Part shown: piece by piece, positions 42,753 through 52,636 of the stretch
Layout of the letters: the number at the start of each line of letters is the position of its first letter
Position numbering within the stretch: the first letter of the stretch is position 1
NCBI GenBank assembly: GCA_964435285.1
Contig: CAYSYA010000001.1
Coordinates: 124,001-188,000 of the forward strand
Origin: GCA-2718035 sp964435285
GTDB lineage: Bacteria; Bacteroidota; Bacteroidia; Flavobacteriales; TMED113
Reading direction: 5' to 3'
DNA length: 64,000 bases
The notes under the pieces: model-generated
Seen by the model: only the letters and a program-made list of their open reading frames with translations
Database searches by the model: none
Told to the model about the DNA's origin: nothing
Made by a program: the position numbers and the translations under genes

Positions 42753-45251
42753 ATGGCAGCTAGAGCACCAAAAATAGCAAAGCAATTAAATATATCCTTA
42801 AGTAGAATAGAGGACTTTTTGAAATCTAAAGGATTTGATATAGAAATTAAACCTACTACAAAAATTAATGATGACCAATATAATTTGCTTTTACAAGAGT
42901 TTAGTCAAGATGTTAGTGATAAAGTTAATATTAAAGAGGCAATTGATTCTAAAAGAAAAGAAAGGGAGTCAACATCAATTGAATTTGATGAAAAAGAAAA
43001 AGTAAATATTGATAACGACCAAGAGAAAAAAGTTGAAAAAATAGAAGTAGAATATAATGTGCAAAAAAAAGACTTTGGTGATAGCAAAGTTGAAGAAAAG
43101 TCAAAGTCAATTGAGGAGGAGGTAAAAGAACCTGAAATCAATAAACAAAAGTTTGAAGAAAAAACTACAAACGAATCGAATAGTAAAATCAAGGGGCCTA
43201 TTTTAACTGGTGAAAGAATTGATTTGAGTCAATTTGAAAAAAAGCAACAGAAAGTTGCGTCTTCATCTCAGGCGTTAAAAAAGGAGGGAAAGAAAAAAAG
43301 AAAAAGAATATTCAAGGATAATCAAAAAACTGCAAAATCATCCACTCCAAAAGGCACTCAAATGGATGACGTTAAAATCCAGAAAAAAATAGCAGAAACT
43401 CTTGATAAGCTAACTAACAAAGGAAAGTCTAGTTCTGTCAAGTTTAGAAAAAAGAAAAGAGAAGAAAGAAGAGAGAGAGCTCTTGAAGAACAAAAAATAG
43501 CTGACCAAGAAAAATCTATTTTAAAAGTTACTGAGTTTGTTACTGTAGGTGAATTAGCTAGTATGATGGATATTAATCCAAATGAAGTAATCTCAAGTTG
43601 CATGACTCTCGGCATTATGGTGGCTATGAACCAAAGGCTAGATGCTGAAACTTTATCCATTGTAGCAGAAGAATTTGGCTTTCAAGTTGAATTCGTTAGT
43701 GCTGATGTGCAAGAGTCAATTGAAGAAGAGTTGGATGATGAGTCTGAGTTACTAAAAAGAGCTCCTATAGTTACAATTATGGGCCACGTTGATCATGGAA
43801 AAACTTCTCTGCTTGATTATATAAGAAAAGAGAATGTTATTGCGGGTGAGTCAGGCGGTATTACGCAACATATAGGTGCTTATGAAGTGACGTTGCCTGA
43901 TAGTCGAAAAATTACTTTTATCGATACTCCTGGTCATGAGGCCTTTACTGCAATGAGAGCAAGGGGGGCGCAAGTAACAGACTTAGCCATAATTGTCATA
44001 GCGGTTGATGACGATGTTATGCCGCAAACTAAGGAAGCGATATCACACGCTCAAGCTGCAAATGTTCCTATTGTATTTGCATTTAACAAAATTGACAAAC
44101 CAAATTCAAGTTCTGACAAATTAAAAGAGCAACTATCTGCAATGAATTTATTAGTTGAAGATTGGGGAGGTAAATACCAGAGTCAAGATATTTCAGCTAA
44201 AACTGGTATTGGTATTGATGAACTTTTGGAAAAAGTTTTATTAGAATCTGATTTGCTTGAATTAAAAGCAAATCCAGCTAGAAATGCAAGTGGTACAATT
44301 ATTGAAGCATCTTTGGATAAAGGTAAAGGATTTGTAGCAACAATTCTCGTTCAAAACGGAACACTTAAAAAAGGAGATTTTATTCTTGCTGGTCAGTACA
44401 CTGGTAAAGTCAAAGCTATGTTCGATGAAAGAGGGAATTTATTAAAAGAAGCAGGGCCATCCTGTCCTACTGCAATCTTAGGACTTAATGGAGCGCCGCA
44501 AGCAGGTGATGGATTTAATGTTATGTCTGAAGAAAAAGAAGCAAAACAAATTGCGACAAAAAGAAATCAACTTCAAAGAGAACAAAGTATAAGAACCCAG
44601 AAACACATTACTCTTGATGAAATTGGAAGGAGGTTGGCTATAGGTGATTTTAAAGAGCTAAATATTATTGTTAAAGCTGATGTGGATGGGTCCATCCAAG
44701 CTCTGAGTGACTCTTTTTTAAAATTAACTACTGATCAAATTCAAGTAAATGTAATTCACAAGGGAGTTGGTCAAATAACTGAATCAGATGTTCTTTTAGC
44801 CTCTGCTTCTAACGCTATAATAATTGGTTTTCAAGTTAGGCCATCTGTTTCCGCAAGAAAATTAGCTGAAAAAGAATCAATTGATATTAGAATGTACTCA
44901 GTTATATATGATGCTATAAATGCTGTAAAAGATGCTTTAGAGGGGATGCATGAACCTGAATTAGTTGAGGAAATAATAGGAAATGTTGAAGTTAGAGAAG
45001 TTTTTAAAATTCCAAAAGTAGGATCTGTGGCTGGGAGCTATGTCTCTGATGGTAAAATAGAAAGGAATTCCGAAATAAGATTAATTAGAGATGGTATTGT
45101 AATTTACACTGGTAAACTTGCTTCACTAAAAAGGTTTAAAGAAGATGTAAAAGAAGTTTTAAAAAATTATGAGTGTGGTTTAAATATTGAAAACTTTAAT
45201 GATATTAAAGTCGGGGATGTTATAGAGGCTTTTAACAAAGTTAAATCTTAA
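42753..45251 (+). CDS. infB: Translation initiation factor IF-2
   Basis: IF-2 is the GTPase that brings initiator tRNA to the ribosome. The N-terminus (1-50) is a small helical IF2_N domain. Residues about 55-250 are charged, low-complexity Lys/Glu linker. A second IF2_N-like domain follows at about 260-325. The G domain begins near 335, with P-loop GHVDHGKTS, DTPGHEAF and NKID. Domains II-IV complete the 832 residues. It is 3 bases after nusA and shares a TTAA stop with the convergent SPOR-like gene. Confidence 0.97.
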   Translation: MAARAPKIAKQLNISLSRIEDFLKSKGFDIEIKPTTKINDDQYNLLLQEFSQDVSDKVNIKEAIDSKRKERESTSIEFDEKEKVNIDNDQEKKVEKIEVEYNVQKKDFGDSKVEEKSKSIEEEVKEPEINKQKFEEKTTNESNSKIKGPILTGERIDLSQFEKKQQKVASSSQALKKEGKKKRKRIFKDNQKTAKSSTPKGTQMDDVKIQKKIAETLDKLTNKGKSSSVKFRKKKREERRERALEEQKIADQEKSILKVTEFVTVGELASMMDINPNEVISSCMTLGIMVAMNQRLDAETLSIVAEEFGFQVEFVSADVQESIEEELDDESELLKRAPIVTIMGHVDHGKTSLLDYIRKENVIAGESGGITQHIGAYEVTLPDSRKITFIDTPGHEAFTAMRARGAQVTDLAIIVIAVDDDVMPQTKEAISHAQAANVPIVFAFNKIDKPNSSSDKLKEQLSAMNLLVEDWGGKYQSQDISAKTGIGIDELLEKVLLESDLLELKANPARNASGTIIEASLDKGKGFVATILVQNGTLKKGDFILAGQYTGKVKAMFDERGNLLKEAGPSCPTAILGLNGAPQAGDGFNVMSEEKEAKQIATKRNQLQREQSIRTQKHITLDEIGRRLAIGDFKELNIIVKADVDGSIQALSDSFLKLTTDQIQVNVIHKGVGQITESDVLLASASNAIIIGFQVRPSVSARKLAEKESIDIRMYSVIYDAINAVKDALEGMHEPELVEEIIGNVEVREVFKIPKVGSVAGSYVSDGKIERNSEIRLIRDGIVIYTGKLASLKRFKEDVKEVLKNYECGLNIENFNDIKVGDVIEAFNKVKS

Positions 45252-45637
45252 TAATCCTTTAAGTTGACGTTTTCCCTTATTATAAAACAATCTGGAAAAT
45301 TATCTTTTAAAGAATCTTTTTTTCTTTCTGCATCTGATCTTTTTAAAAATAGTTCTGAGGATACTTTAAAGTATGGAGGTTCATAATAAAATGCAGCCTT
45401 ATCTTCTGGGAATAATTCCTCATATTTTTTTTTAATTTTCCAGGCATATGATCGATTTTCATGAAGAAATAGTTGAATTTTAAATACTTGAATTTTCTTT
45501 TCGTGTAGGTTGTTATATAAATCAAAAAAATTGCTTATACTTTTGTCTTCAAATATAGAAATGTTGTCATGATTTTGGCAAGAAACATTTGTAATAAATG
45601 TCAAAAAAAAGATAGTGGAAAGTGTAGTATTTTTCAA
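45248..45637 (-). CDS. Exported SPOR-like small protein
   Basis: This 129-residue protein has a signal peptide (1-20; TFITNVSCQ). The region about 50-125 has the strand-helix-helix-strand layout of a SPOR domain, with VFKIQLFLHENRSYAWKIK at the start, PYFKVSSELFLKRSDAERKK in the second half and IIRENVNL at the end. SPOR domains bind denuded peptidoglycan glycan strands. The same placement, after infB and before the ActA gene, is found in other Bacteroidota as I recall. The cysteine in VSCQ could be a lipobox, but the context is weak. Confidence 0.7.
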   Translation of the reverse strand: MKNTTLSTIFFLTFITNVSCQNHDNISIFEDKSISNFFDLYNNLHEKKIQVFKIQLFLHENRSYAWKIKKKYEELFPEDKAAFYYEPPYFKVSSELFLKRSDAERKKDSLKDNFPDCFIIRENVNLKDY

Positions 45638-45739
45638 TTTATTGTGCTTTAATTCTACTCAATTATTTAGATTGATTCTAAATAAAGAATTTATTTAAAT
45701 TTACATATAATATTTCATGTTTTTATGTAAATAGATTTA

Positions 45740-45747
45740 TATATTTG
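45740..45747 (+). promoter_or_regulatory. -7 element of the act-cox operon
   Basis: TATATTTG lies 25 bases before the actA ATG, giving a leader of about 17 bases. The -33 region is AT-rich without a clear TTG. It is the only good -7 match in the 134-base spacer and probably drives the whole respiratory operon. Confidence 0.5.
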
Positions 45748-45771
45748 TTTTCCAATATTTACGTGTAAATA

Positions 45772-47001
45772 ATGTTCAATAAGTTAATACTATATTTTTC
45801 TTTATTTTACTTGACCCTAGGTCTAAATTTTTCACATAGTCAGGTCGATTACCTAGTTGGCCATGACATACAAAAAGGTGAAGAATTATTTAAGGCAAAT
45901 TGTACAAGTTGCCATAAATTAGGTGACGAAAAAAAAGCAAGATTAATAGGTCCTGGATTAAATGTGGAAATTTTTGAAGAATACACTGAGCAGTGGCTTA
46001 TTGATTGGATTAGAAACTCCTCTGCCCTTATTGAAAGTGGAGACGAGCAAGCCATAGCTATATTTGAAGAGTACAATCAAAGTGTAATGACTGCTTTTCC
46101 TACATTTTCAGATGATGATATAAGAGATATTTTAGCATACATTGAAAACCCACCAGTTGAAGAAGTTGCTATTGTTGAGGAAGAAAGTAAAGAAATTATT
46201 GAGAAAAAGTCAATTAGTAATACAACTTTGCTATTAATTGCGTTAACGTTGCTTTCTATTTTAGGCTTCTTGATTTTTATAAAAAACTTTATAAAGAAAG
46301 CGTCTAATATAGAGGAGACCTTTTTTCAGGGATTCAAGAAATTGGTGCTAAGTAATTTAGCGTTAGTTATAATTATTGTTCATGTATTTGTTTTAGCTCT
46401 AGTAGTTATAGGCTGGCAAAGTCTTTCAAAAATAGGTATTACACAAAATTACAAACCTGCACAACCCATTGAATTTTCTCATAAGGTTCATGCGGGAGAA
46501 CAGGGAATTGATTGTAATTATTGTCACTCCAGTGCAAGAAAAGGAAAGCACTCTAATATTCCATCAGCAAATGTTTGTATGAATTGTCATGCTAACATAG
46601 TAGAGGGACCTAAACATGGAACAAAAGAAATAGCCAAGATCTATAAAGCTGTTGGTTATGATGTTGACTCAAGGTCTTATATAGAAGGCTATGAGCAACA
46701 ACCGATTAAATGGGTTAGAATACATAACCTACCGAATCACGCATATTTTAATCATTCTCAACATGTAGTTGCTGGGAATATTGAGTGCCAAGAGTGCCAT
46801 GGAGCTATTGAGGAAATGGATGTAGTTTATCAACAAGAAAAATTAACAATGGGTTGGTGTATAAATTGTCATAGAGATTCTAAAATTGATTTAGATAATC
46901 CATATTATCACGAGTATGATGAGTGGGTAGAAAAACATAAAAAAGCTGATTTAAGCGTTGAAGATATTGGAGGTCTTGAGTGTGGAAAATGTCATTATTA
47001 A
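45772..47001 (+). CDS. actA: Alternative complex III subunit ActA (multiheme cytochrome c)
   Basis: ActA carries electrons within alternative complex III, which oxidises quinol and passes electrons toward the oxidase. After a signal peptide, residues about 27-125 form a mono-heme cytochrome c domain (CTSCH at 44-48). Two membrane segments follow (about 149-170 and 187-212). The C-terminal periplasmic part has five more heme sites: CNYCH, CMNCH, CQECH, CINCH and the terminal CGKCH. Six hemes in total fit the family. It is the first gene of the operon, seven bases before actB. Confidence 0.94.
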   Translation: MFNKLILYFSLFYLTLGLNFSHSQVDYLVGHDIQKGEELFKANCTSCHKLGDEKKARLIGPGLNVEIFEEYTEQWLIDWIRNSSALIESGDEQAIAIFEEYNQSVMTAFPTFSDDDIRDILAYIENPPVEEVAIVEEESKEIIEKKSISNTTLLLIALTLLSILGFLIFIKNFIKKASNIEETFFQGFKKLVLSNLALVIIIVHVFVLALVVIGWQSLSKIGITQNYKPAQPIEFSHKVHAGEQGIDCNYCHSSARKGKHSNIPSANVCMNCHANIVEGPKHGTKEIAKIYKAVGYDVDSRSYIEGYEQQPIKWVRIHNLPNHAYFNHSQHVVAGNIECQECHGAIEEMDVVYQQEKLTMGWCINCHRDSKIDLDNPYYHEYDEWVEKHKKADLSVEDIGGLECGKCHY

Positions 47002-47007
47002 TAAATT

Positions 47008-50000
47008 ATGAAAGAAGGAAAAAAATATTTTAAAAGTCCATACATAAAAGGAGATGAAAAATATCTCCATAATGAATTTTCTGAAAAGTTACCACTAGAT
47101 CATTTTGTTTCCAGTCAAGATGAAAAATCTAATAATACTAGTCGTAGAGATTTTTTAAAATTTCTGGGATTTAGTACTGCTGCTGCTGTACTTTCTTCTT
47201 GTGAAGCTCCAGTGGTAAAGTCAGTACCATATTTAAATCAACCTGAAGAAATAATTCCAGGAGTTGCAAATTACTATGCTAGTTCATATTTTATTGAGAA
47301 TAATTTTGCAAATATTTTAGTCAAAACAAGAGAGGGTAGGCCCATATCTGTTAGCTCTAATAAAGACTTTGATAAAAAAACTAATCTTGACGGTGGTTTG
47401 AATTCAAGAGGTTATGCTAGCGTTTTGTCTCTTTATGATTCGAATAGAATTAAGAAACCTTTAAAAAATAATAATGAGATTGCATGGAAAAATTTAGATA
47501 GTGAGATTAAAAAGGAATTGAATGTAATTTCTAAAAAAGGAAAAAAAATAATTTTTTTAAGCTCAACAATAATAAGTCCGTCTCTTAAAGAATTACTTAA
47601 TTCTTTCAAGAACAAATACAATAACACTGAGTTTGTTTTTTTTGATACTATTTCTAAGTCATCTGTCTTAGAATCAAATAAGAAATGTTTTGGTGAAAGC
47701 TTTATACCTACGTATAATTTTGATAAAGCAAAGACTATTGTTTCTTTTGAAGCGGATTTCTTAGGTAATTGGCTCGATTCTGGACACGGAAGAAAATATA
47801 GCCAGTTAAGAAATCCTGGAAAAAATATGTCTAGGCATTATCAATTTGAATCGCTTTTATCTTTAACTGGATCTAATGCTGATAAAAGAGTACCTGTAAA
47901 TTCATCTGAACAATTGAATTATTTGCTTTATATTTTCTCTAAAATTAGTTCATCAGATAAGTTTTTAGAAATTAAAAATCTTAATCATAAATCAATTCTC
48001 GATAATATTTGTAAAGAACTTTTAGCTAACAAAGGAAAGAGTTTAGTTATTAGCGGTAGTAGTGATGTTAATCATCAGGTGATTGTTAATGCAATAAATT
48101 ACTTATTAGATAATTATTCAAAAACTATAAATTATAATAATAAATCAAATTTATATAGCTCAATAAATTCTGATTTCGAAAATTTGATTAATGATATTAA
48201 AAATAATAATGTGGGCGCTATTATTATTAATGATTTAAATATTGCTTATTATCACCCATCAATTACTGAATTATTAAATAAAGTTTCTTTAAAGGTTATT
48301 ATGTCTGATTCTCATAATGAAACTACAGCTTTAATGGATTATGTCTGTCCAAAGTCTCATTATTTAGAATCTTGGGGAGATGCTAATCCTTATTCCTCTG
48401 TTTATTGCATTCAGCAGCCAACAATAAATCCACTTTTTGATTCCCGTCAGGTTGAACAGAACCTACTTAATTGGACGGGGAGTAATCTTTCTTATTATGA
48501 TTTCCTAAAGTCTTTTTATAAGTCATTAGGATACAAAAAATCTTGGAACAAAATCTTACATGATGGTTTTTGCAGTATTGATTATAAAAAAAATAACTTA
48601 ATTTTTTCTTCAGAAACAGCAATAGATATTCTTAACAATTTTAATTTAAGTGATACAAGTTCTGATGATTTATATTTGACACTATATTCTAAAACTTCAA
48701 TTGGCGATGGGTATCAATCAAATAATCCTTGGCTTCAAGAATTGCCTGATCCAATTTCAAAAGTTACTTGGGATAATTATTTAACTATTAGCCCAATTCA
48801 TGCAAAAAAATTAGGTCTTAAAAATTGGCATGTTGCTAATGGTGGTTTAAACGGAGACTTGGTTAATTTGAAGTTTAATGATTTTATTATCAAGGTCCCT
48901 GTATATATACAGCCAGGTCAAAAAGAAAATGTACTTGGTTTGTCTTTTGGATACGGAAGAGAAAATAGTGGAAAAGTTGCTAGTGGTGTGGGGGTAAATG
49001 CTTATAATTTTTATCAAAAATTTAATCTAGTTCACAAAAATAATTTTTCAATTGAAAAAATAGTTGGTGAAGAACATGAATTTGCTTGTACTCAAAACAG
49101 TCATACTATGATGGGTAGAAGTATTGTTAAAGAAACTACACTTGAAGAGTATTTGGTTAATCCAAAAGCTGGAAATAAAGACTTTAAACTTGAGTCTTAT
49201 AAGGGGAAAGTTTCTCCAAATGAATTGAATCTATATGAAGAATGGAAACCAAAAGTACATTTTTGGAATATGTCCATTGATTTGAATAAATGTAATGGTT
49301 GTGGAGCATGTGTTATAGCATGTCATGCTGAAAATAATGTACCTGTAGTTGGAAAAGATGAGGTTAGAAAAAATAGAGATATGCATTGGTTGAGAATAGA
49401 CAGGTACTACTCTAGTGACATGAATAAGGATTTGGCAGATGAACAAGGCTTGGGTGCTATTGAGATGTATAGACTAATGGAAGAGCCTGCAAGTTCTGAA
49501 AATTTAGAAGTAGTCTTTCAACCTGTTATGTGTCAACATTGCAATCAAGCTCCATGTGAAAATGTTTGCCCGGTAGCAGCTACAACACACTCTAATGAAG
49601 GTTTAAATCAAATGACCTACAACAGATGTATAGGTACCAGATATTGTATGAATAATTGCCCATATAAAGTTAGAAGATTTAATTGGTTCAATTATAAAGA
49701 TAATGATGACTTTGATTATAATATGAATGATGACTTAGGGAAAATGGTATTGAATCCGGATGTAACTGTAAGGGCAAGAGGAGTTATGGAAAAATGTTCA
49801 ATGTGTATTCAAAATATACAGAAATCAAAGTTAGATGCTAAAAAAGAAAAAAGAAAAATAAAGGACGGTGAAGTTCATATTGCTTGTGAATCGGCATGTG
49901 ATACAGGTGCAATAGTTTTTGGAGATGCTTTAGATAAAAAAAGTAAAATAAGTAAGGAAAAAAAACATCCTAGAACCTATGCTTTACTTGAAGAGTTAAA

Positions 50001-50052
50001 TACTCAGCCATCAGTTTTTTATAAAACAAAAGTTAGAAATAAAATTAGTTAA
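47008..50052 (+). CDS. actB: Alternative complex III subunit ActB (molybdopterin-fold plus Fe-S)
   Basis: ActB is the large periplasmic subunit. Residues 45-51 form a Tat signal (SRRDFLK), and the hydrophobic part ends in VLSSC with Cys65, so the mature protein may be lipid-anchored. The middle (about 100-740) resembles molybdopterin oxidoreductases but, as in the family, is not expected to hold molybdenum. The C-terminal ferredoxin part binds four iron-sulfur clusters, seen in CNGCGACVIAC (about 761), CQHCNQAPCENVCP (about 842), CIGTRYCMNNCP (about 875) and CSMCIQN with CESACDTG (930-965). It is 1014 residues long, normal. Confidence 0.94.
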   Translation: MKEGKKYFKSPYIKGDEKYLHNEFSEKLPLDHFVSSQDEKSNNTSRRDFLKFLGFSTAAAVLSSCEAPVVKSVPYLNQPEEIIPGVANYYASSYFIENNFANILVKTREGRPISVSSNKDFDKKTNLDGGLNSRGYASVLSLYDSNRIKKPLKNNNEIAWKNLDSEIKKELNVISKKGKKIIFLSSTIISPSLKELLNSFKNKYNNTEFVFFDTISKSSVLESNKKCFGESFIPTYNFDKAKTIVSFEADFLGNWLDSGHGRKYSQLRNPGKNMSRHYQFESLLSLTGSNADKRVPVNSSEQLNYLLYIFSKISSSDKFLEIKNLNHKSILDNICKELLANKGKSLVISGSSDVNHQVIVNAINYLLDNYSKTINYNNKSNLYSSINSDFENLINDIKNNNVGAIIINDLNIAYYHPSITELLNKVSLKVIMSDSHNETTALMDYVCPKSHYLESWGDANPYSSVYCIQQPTINPLFDSRQVEQNLLNWTGSNLSYYDFLKSFYKSLGYKKSWNKILHDGFCSIDYKKNNLIFSSETAIDILNNFNLSDTSSDDLYLTLYSKTSIGDGYQSNNPWLQELPDPISKVTWDNYLTISPIHAKKLGLKNWHVANGGLNGDLVNLKFNDFIIKVPVYIQPGQKENVLGLSFGYGRENSGKVASGVGVNAYNFYQKFNLVHKNNFSIEKIVGEEHEFACTQNSHTMMGRSIVKETTLEEYLVNPKAGNKDFKLESYKGKVSPNELNLYEEWKPKVHFWNMSIDLNKCNGCGACVIACHAENNVPVVGKDEVRKNRDMHWLRIDRYYSSDMNKDLADEQGLGAIEMYRLMEEPASSENLEVVFQPVMCQHCNQAPCENVCPVAATTHSNEGLNQMTYNRCIGTRYCMNNCPYKVRRFNWFNYKDNDDFDYNMNDDLGKMVLNPDVTVRARGVMEKCSMCIQNIQKSKLDAKKEKRKIKDGEVHIACESACDTGAIVFGDALDKKSKISKEKKHPRTYALLEELNTQPSVFYKTKVRNKIS

Positions 50053-50054
50053 TA

Positions 50055-51431
50055 ATGTATAGATCACCTGTTCGTAGACCTTTAATTACTGGCGACAAAG
50101 ATTTGCACGACATTACCGTGGATATTGCTAGACCTATTGAGACTAGTGCAAATAAATGGTGGTGGTCACTATTTATAGTTTCAGTTATTGCAATGTTGTG
50201 GGGTTTTGGATGTATTGCTTACACAATCGGAACAGGAGTTGGTGTATGGGGGCTAAACAATACAGTTGGTTGGGCGTGGGATATTACCAATTTTGTTTGG
50301 TGGGTTGGGATAGGTCACGCAGGAACATTAATTTCGGCTGTTCTACTGTTATTTAGACAAAATTGGAGATTATCTATTAATAGGACATCTGAAGCGATGA
50401 CTATTTTCGCTGTAATGCAGGCCGGTTTATTCCCTCTTATTCACATGGGAAGATTATGGGTAGGATATTGGGTATTTCCTCTTCCAAATCAATACGGTCC
50501 TCTTTGGGTTAATTTTAACTCTCCTTTACTTTGGGACGTATTTGCTATCTCCACATATTTTTCTGTGTCACTTGTTTTTTGGTATATGGGTTTAATACCT
50601 GATTTTGCAATGATTAGAGATAGAGCTGTTAAACCTATAGCAAAAAAAATATATTCTTTTTTATCCTTTGGATGGAGTGGGAGAGCTAAGCATTGGCAAC
50701 GTCATGAAGTTATGTCTTTAGTTTTAGCTGGTTTATGTACGCCTCTTGTTTTATCTGTTCACTCTATAGTAAGTATGGACTTTGCAACTTCTGTAATTCC
50801 TGGTTGGCATACTACAATTTTTCCACCATACTTTGTTGCAGGAGCTATTTTTGGTGGATTTGCAATGTGTCAAACATTACTTTTGATTGCAAGAAAAGTA
50901 GTCAGTTTAGAAGATTATATCACTATGAAGCATATTGAGTACATGAATATTATTATTCTTGTTACTGGATCTATTGTGGGCTGTGCGTATATTACAGAGC
51001 TGTTTATCGCTTGGTATTCTGGTGTAGAATTTGAACAATATGCTTTTTTGAATAGGGCAACTGGGCCATATTGGTGGGCGTACTGGGCTATGATGACGTG
51101 TAATGTTATATCCCCTCAGTTAATGTGGTTTAAAAAATTGAGAACCAATATATTATTTACATTTATAATTGCGCTTTTTGTTCACATTGGTATGTGGTTT
51201 GAAAGATTCGTTATTATTGTTACTTCATTGCATAGAGATTTTCTACCATCAAGTTGGTCGATGTTTTCTCCAACTTTTGTTGATTTAGGAATTTTCATTG
51301 GTACAATAGGTTTCTTTTTGGTTCTTTTTTTAATATATGCAAGGACATTCCCTGTTATAGCTCAAGCAGAATTAAAAACAATTGTTAAAACTAAAAGTTC
51401 AAAGTATAATAAAAATAAAGATGGCAGATAA
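50055..51431 (+). CDS. actC: Alternative complex III subunit ActC (NrfD-like)
   Basis: ActC is a polytopic inner membrane subunit of the NrfD/PsrC family and likely holds the quinol site. It has about ten predicted helices in 458 residues. The opening RSPVRRPLITGDKDLHDIT and the IGHAGTLISAVLLLFRQNWR and MQAGLFPLIHMGRLWVGYW segments are typical. The last 11 bases overlap the start of actD. It follows actB after two bases, indicating tight co-translation. Confidence 0.94.
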   Translation: MYRSPVRRPLITGDKDLHDITVDIARPIETSANKWWWSLFIVSVIAMLWGFGCIAYTIGTGVGVWGLNNTVGWAWDITNFVWWVGIGHAGTLISAVLLLFRQNWRLSINRTSEAMTIFAVMQAGLFPLIHMGRLWVGYWVFPLPNQYGPLWVNFNSPLLWDVFAISTYFSVSLVFWYMGLIPDFAMIRDRAVKPIAKKIYSFLSFGWSGRAKHWQRHEVMSLVLAGLCTPLVLSVHSIVSMDFATSVIPGWHTTIFPPYFVAGAIFGGFAMCQTLLLIARKVVSLEDYITMKHIEYMNIIILVTGSIVGCAYITELFIAWYSGVEFEQYAFLNRATGPYWWAYWAMMTCNVISPQLMWFKKLRTNILFTFIIALFVHIGMWFERFVIIVTSLHRDFLPSSWSMFSPTFVDLGIFIGTIGFFLVLFLIYARTFPVIAQAELKTIVKTKSSKYNKNKDGR

Positions 51432-52047
51432 AATTATATATGGATTATATGGTGATGATGACCATGTTTTAGAGGCTACTAAAGAGATTGTGGCAAGAGG
51501 ATACAGTGTAAACGAAGTTTATTCTCCATATCCAGTTCATGGTTTAGATACCGCAATGGGACTTAAATACAGTAGATTAGCAATTACTTCTTTTTTATAT
51601 GGTTTAACAGGTTTTGCTCTTATAACTCTTTTAATGTGGTTTATTATGATTTCAGATTGGCCCATGATAATTGGTGGTAAACCTAATTTTTCTTACGGAC
51701 AAAATTTACCTGCTTTTATTCCTGTGACCTTTGAGGCTACTGTTTTTTGTGCTGCCCACTTAATGGTAATAACTTTTTTATTTAGATGTGGTTTATTCCC
51801 TGGTTCATCTTCAAGAAATCCGGATCCTAGAACTACTGATGATAAGTTTTTAATGGAAATCATTGAGTCTGATCCCAAAAAAATTACAGAAATCAAAAAC
51901 ATACTTAAAAAAAGCGGAGCTGAAGAAATTAAAGTTAAAAACTCAGAATCTGAACTAATTGATGAGTTAAGAGAAAGTAAAGTAACAAAAAAGAAAAAGT
52001 TAAAACTAAAAAGCAGTAAAAAAATAAAAAAAAGAAAAAATGAGTAG
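51421..52047 (+). CDS. actD: Alternative complex III subunit ActD (DUF3341)
   Basis: ActD is a small membrane subunit with two helices (about 58-80 and 100-125) after a soluble N-terminal domain. I start it at ATG 51421 (MADKIIYGLYGDDDHV), which fits DUF3341; an upstream in-frame start would add 13 residues that lie inside actC. The motif ATKEIVARGYSVNEVYSPYP and LFRCGLFPGSSSRNPDPRTT are characteristic. The C-terminal about 25 residues are very lysine-rich (KKKKLKLKSSKKIKKRK), an extension with no known role. Confidence 0.92.
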   Translation: MADKIIYGLYGDDDHVLEATKEIVARGYSVNEVYSPYPVHGLDTAMGLKYSRLAITSFLYGLTGFALITLLMWFIMISDWPMIIGGKPNFSYGQNLPAFIPVTFEATVFCAAHLMVITFLFRCGLFPGSSSRNPDPRTTDDKFLMEIIESDPKKITEIKNILKKSGAEEIKVKNSESELIDELRESKVTKKKKLKLKSSKKIKKRKNE

Positions 52048-52636
52048 ATATTTATTTTTAATATTACTTTCTTTAGTCATAGTGTCATGTGGTGACTCAG
52101 CTTCTGATGGAATAAAAGAAAAGACTCATCCTGGCTATGAGTATATGCCAGATATGTATCGGTCTCATGCGTATGAAACTTATTCTATGAACCCTATATT
52201 TTCTGATAGCATGTCTGCAAGAAAGCCAGTAAAAGGTACTATACCTAGAGGTTTTTTACCTTTTGAATATGAGAATAATCTAGATGATTTTAAAAGAGCT
52301 TCTATTGAGTTAAAAAATCCTTTTGAAAATAATAGTAATAATATTGAAGAAGGAAAGCAATTGTATGGTATGTTTTGTGCTCATTGTCATGGAGAAAAAG
52401 GAGATGGTAAAGGTTCTATTACCCATCCTGTTTATAGTGCAATACCTGCTTATTATGATGATGTTATGATAAGGCCAAGGTCACAAACAACAATGAAGAA
52501 TTTAACTGATGGGCATATTTATCATGCTATTTATTATGGTTATAACGCTATGGGGCCTCACTATAATTTAGTGACTGATGAAGAAAGGTGGAAAATAGTT
52601 TTATATGTAAATGAATTACAAAACACAGAAAAATAA
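52040..52636 (+). CDS. actE: Alternative complex III subunit ActE (monoheme lipoprotein cytochrome c)
   Basis: ActE is a periplasmic monoheme cytochrome c held to the membrane by lipid. The signal ends in VIVSC with Cys17. The segment HPGYEYMPDMYRSHAYETYS is a family hallmark. The heme site CAHCH lies near residue 113 in a cytochrome c domain ending with VLYVNELQ. The first 8 bases overlap actD. In known complexes this subunit sits near the exit to the oxidase. Here actF follows immediately. Confidence 0.93.
   Translation: MSRYLFLILLSLVIVSCGDSASDGIKEKTHPGYEYMPDMYRSHAYETYSMNPIFSDSMSARKPVKGTIPRGFLPFEYENNLDDFKRASIELKNPFENNSNNIEEGKQLYGMFCAHCHGEKGDGKGSITHPVYSAIPAYYDDVMIRPRSQTTMKNLTDGHIYHAIYYGYNAMGPHYNLVTDEERWKIVLYVNELQNTEK

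Noticed and set aside
47008..50052. A catalytic molybdenum oxidoreductase
   Set aside because: The molybdopterin-like fold plus Fe-S domain and the gene order act A-F match alternative complex III, whose ActB is known to lack the cofactor.
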